23,080 nucleotides of DNA from an uncultured bacterium. GTDB lineage: Bacteria; Bacteroidota; Bacteroidia; Bacteroidales; Muribaculaceae. The notes beneath the pieces were generated by a model. The model worked only from the letters and a program-made list of their open reading frames with translations. It was not told where the DNA came from and ran no database searches. Made by a program: the position numbers and the translations under genes. Of the stretch, positions 17,233 to 23,080 are shown piece after piece (the stretch's first letter is position 1; each line of letters opens with the position of its first letter). The stretch is from positions 1 to 23,080 of the forward strand of contig CAMHGU010000012.1 in assembly GCA_946184715.1 (NCBI GenBank). The letters run 5' to 3'.

Positions 17233-19323
17233 TTAGTTTACGAATTCTTTTTTTACAGTACCATCATTGTAGCGGACGATGTTGATGCCGGCGGATGGGG
17301 AGTTGAGTAATTTGCCGGAGATGTCGTATCTGGCTACTTCTACCGACTCTTTAACGTCAGTAATATCATCTATCCCATCTTTTTCGGGTATGGTATAATT
17401 CGGATATTCGCCCATATCTATTTCAATAATATGGTCATCGCGAAAATATAGAAAGAAGGGGCAAAACATCACCGACTCACCGCCTCCCACTTCATAATCG
17501 ACACATATAAACTCTGAAATAAATACAATGTTTCTTTTGCAGAACTGGATAAGTTTTTCTTTACACCCCTTTGGCACATATAAATGACCGGAGCCATAAG
17601 TTGCATCACTTGGTTCGAGTGTATAACTACCTAAGCATCCGTTAGAGCCACAAACTCCCAGGTGAGAATTCACGAAGAGATGCCAATTCCCATAGGTTAA
17701 AGGGAAGCTACCTTCTATGTCGTCGGGATTGAGCCAAAGATAAATATCGTCATTGGGTGTCATAAAGTCGGCATATCTCACCGTAAAGATGTCATAGTCA
17801 GTATATGGATAAAAACCATAAATCAGCCGGTTATTGTTATGGTGGGGCAGAAAAACATTTCGTCGCTTGTAATCGTACTTTGTAATATATTCTTTATCAA
17901 TTGGTGTCTGGAACGCATTGTCGCCGATTGTCATACGATTCACAGTAGCAGGAAAGATTAATTCCTTCCATTGACTACCGTAAAAAGCCCTATCGCCAAG
18001 CCATTTTAGGTTGATGCATCCTTTGATTCCAATTTCTGTAAAAGCTACGTTTAGAAAAGCCTCCGGTGCGATGTCGGTCAAGGAGGTGGGGAGGGATAAA
18101 CTTGTCGATGAGGGCAATAAGCCAGAGAATGCGGATTGACAAATTATCTTGGTGGGTGCTGATATTTCCATCTCACCTGCTACTACTGCGCTCTTAAACG
18201 CTTCATTTCCTACGATTTTACTCCGAATATTTAGTTCTCCAAGAATAATTGTGCTCTCAAATGCTTGCCTGCCAATAAACTCACTCTCAACTGTAAGATT
18301 GCCCATAAACGTGGCTCCTTTGTATTGCCCGGTTGTAACTGCGGCTTCGGTTATAAGCACATCTTCTTCAAAGGTTTTTCCGGCATAGTTTTCACTATCC
18401 TGCATATCCCATTCAAGGAAAGTATGCTCATCGGCGAAAAAGTCGCCCAAGACCATGGCATGATTGAAAGCTTTATCGTAGGCCACAGTACCATTGAAAT
18501 AAATGTCGCCAAGAATAATGGCATCATCGAATGCATTGTCCTCGACAATCATATCGTTTAATGTCAAATCGCAATAAATTGCGAATTTTTCATATTGGTG
18601 CGCACCTATAAAACCATCAGAAAGTGATTTGTCGGCTGCAAATTCTCTTCTTGTTATAACGTGTCTATCAGTGTCGAGAAATTTGGATGCTTCGTCAATG
18701 CTCTGCTCACCATATACAGTTATCTGGTTAAAGCAATAGCGAAAGCCAACGGTACGCTTTATATTCATATCTCCAGTGATTTTGGTGAAAGAAAAACTAT
18801 AACCTTCAGCTATTGTTCGCTCCATATTAAGATCCCCTACGATAATAGTTCTTTGAAAAGCATCATACTTTACTTCTGTCCTTTCGATTGTAACATTACC
18901 GATTATGACCTTGTCACGATAAGCAGCGGGGTGAACCGCAAGACACTTGCTTAAAATGACATCTCCTCTGATAATATCAAATTCACTTCTTACATCGAAA
19001 GCTGTGGCATCGACAGTGGCATCATCGTTGATGGTACGCTTGCCGCCTATTACGGCGTCTTTAAACGCCTCGGGAGAAACAATATTCGCCTCGATGGTCA
19101 CATCGCCAACGATTATGGCATCCTTAAACGCCTGCTGTCCAATTACTGTGCAGTTAATGGTAAGATTGCCGCGGATTACAGCCCTTTCGTATTCACCTTG
19201 TGGAATTACGGCATCGGTGATTATGACATCCTCATTGAAAACATCACCGGCATGCGCCCCCGCGGCATCGCATATCGTAATGACGCCAAGTAATAATAAG
19301 AATGCTGATAAAGTCCTTTTCAT
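17233..19323 (-). CDS. Secreted solenoid protein with 21-residue repeats and a C-terminal sorting-type tail
   Basis: A 696-residue protein with a signal peptide (residues 1 to about 25; core AFLLLLGVITI). Residues about 47-402 contain many units of about 21 residues of the form AFxxAIIxGDxxIxxxIVxxx, resembling BspA/LRR_5 repeats that have lost the Cys-Leu part. Residues 26-98 and 315-387 are two copies of a longer block (34 of 73 positions identical by my alignment). A short BspA-like segment (about 415-470) and an irregular domain (480-640) follow. The last 35 residues (ARYDISGKLLNSPSAGINIV then a basic end) look like the C-terminal signal of type IX secretion cargo. It is probably surface-exposed or released. 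Its function is unknown. It is A+T-rich and probably co-transcribed with the tailspike-like gene. Confidence 0.75.
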   Translation of the reverse strand: MKRTLSAFLLLLGVITICDAAGAHAGDVFNEDVIITDAVIPQGEYERAVIRGNLTINCTVIGQQAFKDAIIVGDVTIEANIVSPEAFKDAVIGGKRTINDDATVDATAFDVRSEFDIIRGDVILSKCLAVHPAAYRDKVIIGNVTIERTEVKYDAFQRTIIVGDLNMERTIAEGYSFSFTKITGDMNIKRTVGFRYCFNQITVYGEQSIDEASKFLDTDRHVITRREFAADKSLSDGFIGAHQYEKFAIYCDLTLNDMIVEDNAFDDAIILGDIYFNGTVAYDKAFNHAMVLGDFFADEHTFLEWDMQDSENYAGKTFEEDVLITEAAVTTGQYKGATFMGNLTVESEFIGRQAFESTIILGELNIRSKIVGNEAFKSAVVAGEMEISAPTKIICQSAFSGLLPSSTSLSLPTSLTDIAPEAFLNVAFTEIGIKGCINLKWLGDRAFYGSQWKELIFPATVNRMTIGDNAFQTPIDKEYITKYDYKRRNVFLPHHNNNRLIYGFYPYTDYDIFTVRYADFMTPNDDIYLWLNPDDIEGSFPLTYGNWHLFVNSHLGVCGSNGCLGSYTLEPSDATYGSGHLYVPKGCKEKLIQFCKRNIVFISEFICVDYEVGGGESVMFCPFFLYFRDDHIIEIDMGEYPNYTIPEKDGIDDITDVKESVEVARYDISGKLLNSPSAGINIVRYNDGTVKKEFVN
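18118..19185 (-). repeat. 21-residue protein repeat array
   Basis: This covers residues about 47-402 of the 696-residue protein. Clear units start at the AF-type positions near residues 65, 86, 155, 176, 197, 264, 285, 354 and 375, mostly 21 residues apart. The pattern is an AF (or SF, CF) pair, then a hydrophobic triplet, G-[DNE], alternating hydrophobics, and a short polar turn. Irregular inserts lie at about 98-135, 205-245 and 298-330. At DNA level the copies are diverged, so this is an old array and not a recent tandem expansion. Confidence 0.7.
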
Positions 19324-19365
19324 AATGAAAAATGTATAACATTCATTTCTATATTAGTCCCATTA

Positions 19366-19785
19366 TTATTTAAAAGCTTTTGAATCGAGGTAGCTGTTTA
19401 GAATGATGGTCGCAGCCATCGTGTCGATAAGAGCTTTGTCTTGCCGAGTGGAGCGCTTGGCGCCGCCTTCAATCAAGGCGGCGTGGGCAAGGCTGGAGGT
19501 AAAACGCTCGTCGTACATCTCAATCGGCATCTCGGGCAATGCTTTGCGAAGCTGCGCCACGAAAGGCTTGATGTAGCGCATACTCTCCGAAGGCTGATTG
19601 TTGAGCTGGCGCGGCTCGCCCACGACGATGCGCTCCACCGGCTCGCGCGCCACATACTCCTTGACAAACTGCAGGAGGTCGCAGGCGCGCACCGTAGCCA
19701 GTCCGTTGGCCACAATCTGCAGAGCGTCGGTCACGGCCACTCCGCAGCGCTTGCGCCCATAGTCGATTGCCATAATCCGCGCCAT
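19366..19785 (-). CDS. ruvX: YqgF/RuvX family putative Holliday junction resolvase / pre-16S rRNA nuclease
   Basis: A 139-residue RNase H-fold nuclease with the three acidic positions of the family: D8 (AIDYGRKRCGVAV), E93 (YDERFTS) and D121 (IDTMAATIIL). The length is normal for RuvX/YqgF. In E. coli the protein processes the 5' end of 16S rRNA, and a resolvase role was originally proposed. It starts 5 bases after the stop of the 746-residue gene, so the two are one transcript. In several Bacteroidales I recall it being followed directly by def. Confidence 0.92.
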   Translation of the reverse strand: MARIMAIDYGRKRCGVAVTDALQIVANGLATVRACDLLQFVKEYVAREPVERIVVGEPRQLNNQPSESMRYIKPFVAQLRKALPEMPIEMYDERFTSSLAHAALIEGGAKRSTRQDKALIDTMAATIILNSYLDSKAFK

Positions 19786-19790
19786 CGCCC

Positions 19791-22031
19791 CTACTCTTCT
19801 ACTCCACCGTAATTGCCGGCCTTAGCCTGCTCGATATATCGCTGCAGCTCGTCTTTCTGCTCCTGCGTAGTGTGAATACGGCCGCAGTCGATGTTGTATA
19901 TCCAGCGCCTCAGCGATTTCCCCTCGGCATCGGCCGAGGAGTGAACCGGCATGCGGCGGTGAGTGGCCACATATTCGCGCAGATTCTTGAAGCGCTTATC
20001 AAAGGAGTAAGGCTCGTGGGGGCTGATGCGTGTCGGGATATCGCCGTAATCGCGACCGGTGATGCCGTAGGAGTGGTCGGCAAAATGAACAAACCTGTCC
20101 TTGGTATCAACGGCTATGATGGTGCCGACGCTATTGAGCGAGGTTTCCTTCACCTTCACCACCTCAGCGTGAATGACGCGGAGCGGCATAGGCTTGTCGC
20201 TGCGGCTGAGCAGCTCATAGATATAATCAGTGATGGTGCCATAGTACACATCGCCCCACTCTGCCAGACCATAGGAAGAGGTCTTGCCCAGCGGACGCAC
20301 CAGCGGCTCGGCGAGCAGATGGGAGCGCACCTGATTCACGCTATAGCGCTTGGGACGAACCGAGGGACGAGCATTAAGTCTATCGCACAACTGATTGATA
20401 TGCAGCGGACTGCCCTCCTTACGCAATATCTCGACCAACTCGCCCGGCACGTTGATGGTGTTGGGCGCCAGCAGGAGCGCGTCGTTGTCGGCATCGTAGC
20501 GCAACCCGTACACCTTCTGCCCCAGCTCCTTCACTAAGACGTTAACCTCAGCGGGAGCGTCGTTGAGCGACAAGTGAGATAGCATATCATCAATCTTGAG
20601 CCGCTCCGGCACGAGCCGGCGCATACTCAGACGCCGCTCAAAGTCGCGCATAAGAGTGCGCACACTCACCAGCGAACTCAGATGCGGCTTCACCGCTACA
20701 GAGATTCCGTTGTTAGCCTCGTAAACATCGGCCCCCGACAGAATCGAAATCAAGCGCAGCACGAAATTGCTGTCGCCATCAATCCCTTCGTCGAGTATCA
20801 GACGCGAGATAGACGCTGCCTTGCTGCTAACCACATCCTTATTAATCAGTGACCAATAGGAGCCAAGCCAGCGTTGGTCGGGCGTATATCTGGCCAGCAG
20901 CCAATTGTAAATGTTCTTCCGGGTGGTAATCTGGCGGGCACGCTCACGGGTGAAGCCAAACTGCTTGGCAAGCATCTCGAAAGAGGCCGGCTCTTTACCG
21001 TCGAGGCCTATGCGCAACGCGGCCATTCGGGCTTCGCGACGCGGGCAATTAGCGAGCAGGTGCATTATGATAAAAGCTACGGGCTCGTAGCCGTAGTTGA
21101 GCGTGTAGTGATACACGAAGCGGCGATCTTTCACATCGAGATAAGGGTACCGCGCCCTGGTAAGCTCATCGCGCACTTCGAAATCGCTGAGCGAGGACAC
21201 TATGTCAATCTCTTTCCTCAAAGCCACCAGTGCCTGCTGTATCTCGGCATACGACTTGATTTTCGGATTGTTGATGGGCAGTCGCTTGCCTAAGGCGTAA
21301 GGAATAGCGTTGGCCGGCTGCGCCACTATACCAGCAAGGATATTGGCCGGGCGCGTGGATAGCGAGCCGAGCACTCTTTCGGTGTAGTGCTTAAGCAACA
21401 ATTGCCAGCGCTCGGTGCCTAATGCCTCTTCCACGTGCTGAGCATCGATATATCCCCTGTAGTTGACGAGATAATCCATCGCGGCTCCTACCATCTGCAC
21501 GCGATTGGCACCTACGCCCTCGGCCTTCTTAAGCTCGGCATAAATGGCGCGCAACACCTCCGGCAGCATCTCGCTCGCCGGCAGATACTCCTCAAGCGGC
21601 CATTGCGTGATGACGTCGTAGAGAGCTTGCCTGAGCATCTGCTCGGTGGTGCTTCGGCCCACTATCGATGCCAATGGCAGAGCCAATACTTTCGCAGCCA
21701 CCTCGGCCTTATCACCGGTAGATGCAGCTGCAGCAACAACGCTACGAGCTTGCTCCACAGCCTCTTCGATCAAAGCAGCCACTTCAGCCTCATCAGGGGT
21801 GAAGCGGATGGTGCTCAACATAGCAGCCGAGTCGAGAAGGCGCGTCAGCTCCCGCGCGCTTTGCGCGCCGCAGCCCCGCAGCTTCTGCCAGCTCCCGGCT
21901 TGATTATAATAGCTTACTATATCCTGCACGGTGCGTAGCCCTGCATTGATACAGCAATTGGCAGCCCTCACGCTGAGAATATTATCCCTGCGCAGCTGCT
22001 CGATAGTGGAATTCAGACTTACAGCTTCCAT
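19791..22031 (-). CDS. Large protein with RNAP alpha-CTD-like, sigma-4-like and winged-helix modules
   Basis: I know no functional name for this 746-residue cytosolic protein. Visible modules: residues about 10-66 resemble the alpha-subunit C-terminal domain helix-hairpin-helix (NILSVRAANCCINAGLRTV, LRGCGAQSARELTRLL). Residues 350-372 (FEMLAKQFGFTRERARQIT) are very like sigma-70 region 4.2. Residues about 527-592 and 597-657 look like two HARE-HTH/winged-helix units (SPLHINQLCDRL, KPMPLRVIHAEV). The C-terminal part, about 680-735, resembles the short helicase-associated domain (LREYVATHRRMPV, SLRRWI). It probably binds DNA or RNA polymerase as a regulator. It heads the minus-strand run with a recognisable promoter and is tightly coupled to ruvX. 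Confidence 0.7.
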   Translation of the reverse strand: MEAVSLNSTIEQLRRDNILSVRAANCCINAGLRTVQDIVSYYNQAGSWQKLRGCGAQSARELTRLLDSAAMLSTIRFTPDEAEVAALIEEAVEQARSVVAAAASTGDKAEVAAKVLALPLASIVGRSTTEQMLRQALYDVITQWPLEEYLPASEMLPEVLRAIYAELKKAEGVGANRVQMVGAAMDYLVNYRGYIDAQHVEEALGTERWQLLLKHYTERVLGSLSTRPANILAGIVAQPANAIPYALGKRLPINNPKIKSYAEIQQALVALRKEIDIVSSLSDFEVRDELTRARYPYLDVKDRRFVYHYTLNYGYEPVAFIIMHLLANCPRREARMAALRIGLDGKEPASFEMLAKQFGFTRERARQITTRKNIYNWLLARYTPDQRWLGSYWSLINKDVVSSKAASISRLILDEGIDGDSNFVLRLISILSGADVYEANNGISVAVKPHLSSLVSVRTLMRDFERRLSMRRLVPERLKIDDMLSHLSLNDAPAEVNVLVKELGQKVYGLRYDADNDALLLAPNTINVPGELVEILRKEGSPLHINQLCDRLNARPSVRPKRYSVNQVRSHLLAEPLVRPLGKTSSYGLAEWGDVYYGTITDYIYELLSRSDKPMPLRVIHAEVVKVKETSLNSVGTIIAVDTKDRFVHFADHSYGITGRDYGDIPTRISPHEPYSFDKRFKNLREYVATHRRMPVHSSADAEGKSLRRWIYNIDCGRIHTTQEQKDELQRYIEQAKAGNYGGVEE

Positions 22032-22082
22032 TGTCTTATTTTTGAAGTGAGCATCACCGGCATCACCGCCGGCATCAACTCA

Positions 22083-22113
22083 CAAAGATAAGAAATTCCA
22101 AACAATTACGCAA
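22083..22113 (-). promoter_or_regulatory. Promoter of the 746-residue protein / ruvX unit
   Basis: Read on the minus strand, TTG (22113-22111), a 20-base spacer and TATCTTTG (22090-22083) fit the Bacteroidota consensus. Transcription should begin near 22076, giving a leader of about 45 nucleotides that contains short GATGCCGG-type repeats (about 22052-22078). Confidence 0.7.
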
Positions 22114-22225
22114 GTTCCAACCCACATTTATGCCGATTTCTAAATATTTATTCAACTTTTGTGCATAATTAGCACTTCAATAGTCACACTACCGGCAGCA
22201 GAGAGCAAATAATTAGCCAATCGGG

Positions 22226-22256
22226 ATTGCCGATCGGAAAATTGTGGCTATCTTTG
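22226..22256 (+). promoter_or_regulatory. Promoter of the right-edge lipoprotein gene
   Basis: ATTG at 22226-22229, a 19-base spacer and TATCTTTG at 22249-22256 fit the same consensus. The predicted start, near 22263, lies about 20 nucleotides before ATG 22284. Together with the minus-strand promoter this makes 22032-22283 a divergent control region. No other gene is seen in it. Confidence 0.7.
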
Positions 22257-22283
22257 TAATGATAGTCTTAAAGTATCTGACCG

Positions 22284-23080
22284 ATGAATAAACAAGAGAA
22301 CGGAACCACAATAGCAAAGCATATCACGACGCAACGAGTGGGAACAACAATAGTTCACTTATTAATCATAATAGCCGCGCTTGGCATTGCGGGGTGCTCG
22401 GCGAGCAAAATGCCGCCTTTCGCATCATCGAGGTGGGCCTTGAATGGCAATGTGGCAAGCAGTGCCCTCTACGGCATAGCCATCAACTTCGGTGGCGAGA
22501 GCATATTTCCTATTGCCAACCTGAGCGATGGCCGGTACGACCTGAACTTCATCACCACCGATGCCGGGTTTCAAGCCTACGATGCCTATTGCCGTGGATA
22601 TATCGCCTCGGCCATCGCCAAAATCCCTATAGCAATCGACTCGCTGGAATTGGTGCTCGCCGACCAATATGTGGTGTTCACCCCCAATCTTCTCAGCCGA
22701 TGGCTGCCTGATTATGTGCGCCGAGCCGACGGGGCCGAGATGGTGGTAGAGGCCAATCCGCTGACGTCGGCCCTACAGCCACACGATGAGATATGGCGCA
22801 ATGTCATTTTCGACGACAAGCTTCACCGTATTCTCGTGGTTGACCGTCTGGTGAAGAACGGGCGGCATCTCGGCATCGTATATATAGTGCAGAGTGAAGA
22901 CCGTAAAGTGCCGTTCGCGGGTAGTTTTCACTACGACATCACGTCGCGCCGCAATGTCCAGCCTGTGGGCGAACATCTGCGCGCGCTGCTCGACATCACC
23001 ATCGCCGCGGCCGAGTCGCGGCCGAAGTTTCGCAGCTATGGGGAGTACATTCACGCGGCCGACTCCTGCTTTATGAAGGG
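22284..23080 (+). CDS. Lipoprotein of unknown function, cut by the window end
   Basis: The frame from ATG 22284 stays open to the last base: at least 265 codons with no stop. The N-terminus has an unusually long polar start (about 24 residues), a hydrophobic core (VHLLIIIAALGI) and a lipobox IAGC with the lipidated Cys at 38. The rest is a mixed alpha/beta sequence with no motif I recognise. Stretches such as WALNGNV, EIWRNVIFDD, LGIVYIVQSEDRKVPFAG and FHYDI suggest beta-rich folding. It has its own promoter and no visible operon partner. I propose no function. Confidence 0.75.
   Translation, partial: MNKQENGTTIAKHITTQRVGTTIVHLLIIIAALGIAGCSASKMPPFASSRWALNGNVASSALYGIAINFGGESIFPIANLSDGRYDLNFITTDAGFQAYDAYCRGYIASAIAKIPIAIDSLELVLADQYVVFTPNLLSRWLPDYVRRADGAEMVVEANPLTSALQPHDEIWRNVIFDDKLHRILVVDRLVKNGRHLGIVYIVQSEDRKVPFAGSFHYDITSRRNVQPVGEHLRALLDITIAAAESRPKFRSYGEYIHAADSCFMK

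Noticed and set aside
18118..19185. Possible CRISPR array or recent tandem DNA repeat
   Set aside because: The periodicity is at protein level (about 63 bases) with strongly diverged nucleotide copies and no constant repeat/spacer structure.
19324..19365. Promoter in the gap before the solenoid gene (TACATTTT on the minus strand)
   Set aside because: The box is degenerate and would place the transcript start at the ATG itself. Co-transcription with ruvX is at least as likely.

Overview
The window looks like a chromosomal segment from a member of the Bacteroidota, most likely order Bacteroidales and possibly Muribaculaceae. The evidence is: repeated promoter boxes of the form TAnnTTTG with a TTG/TTTG element about 20 bases upstream; few Shine-Dalgarno sequences; BspA-type leucine-rich repeat and dockerin-like secreted proteins; a DUF4369/thioredoxin-fold lipoprotein; and the pheA / aminotransferase / DAHP synthase-chorismate mutase / tyrA gene order. 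The family-level guess is inference.

Left part, plus strand (about 100-4200): a phenylalanine/tyrosine biosynthesis operon (prephenate dehydratase, a class I/II aminotransferase, a fused DAHP synthase-chorismate mutase, and prephenate dehydrogenase). The four genes are overlapping or nearly so. In front of them is what reads as a complete transcription attenuator: a Bacteroidales promoter, a 17-codon leader peptide (MITYDAYYFAFYFYFSE) in which 9 of 17 residues are Phe or Tyr, an antiterminator arm starting on the base after its stop codon, and a terminator hairpin with a T run ending 8 bases before pheA. This is the most notable finding here.

4300-7850, plus strand: a more A+T-rich gene for a secreted BspA-repeat / dockerin / SGNH-like (DUF4886) protein, then a TRIC-type membrane channel and a GtrA-family membrane protein. 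These end at a terminator shared with the convergent gene.

7850-22030, minus strand: a thioredoxin-like lipoprotein with its own promoter. Upstream of it is a long co-directional run. In transcription order this is a 746-residue protein combining RNA-polymerase-like and DNA-binding-like modules, ruvX, two A+T-rich accessory genes (a 21-residue-repeat secreted solenoid and a tailspike-like beta-helix protein), def, ettA, a HAD phosphatase, an M24 peptidase and cca. From def to cca the genes are spaced 14 bases apart or overlap by 1-4 bases, so they probably form one operon of translation and RNA/protein maintenance genes. The two accessory genes appear to be inserted between ruvX and def.

Right edge (22032-23080): a divergent promoter region with recognisable boxes on both strands, then a plus-strand lipoprotein gene cut by the window end. 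I saw no rRNA, tRNA, CRISPR array, insertion sequence or integrase.
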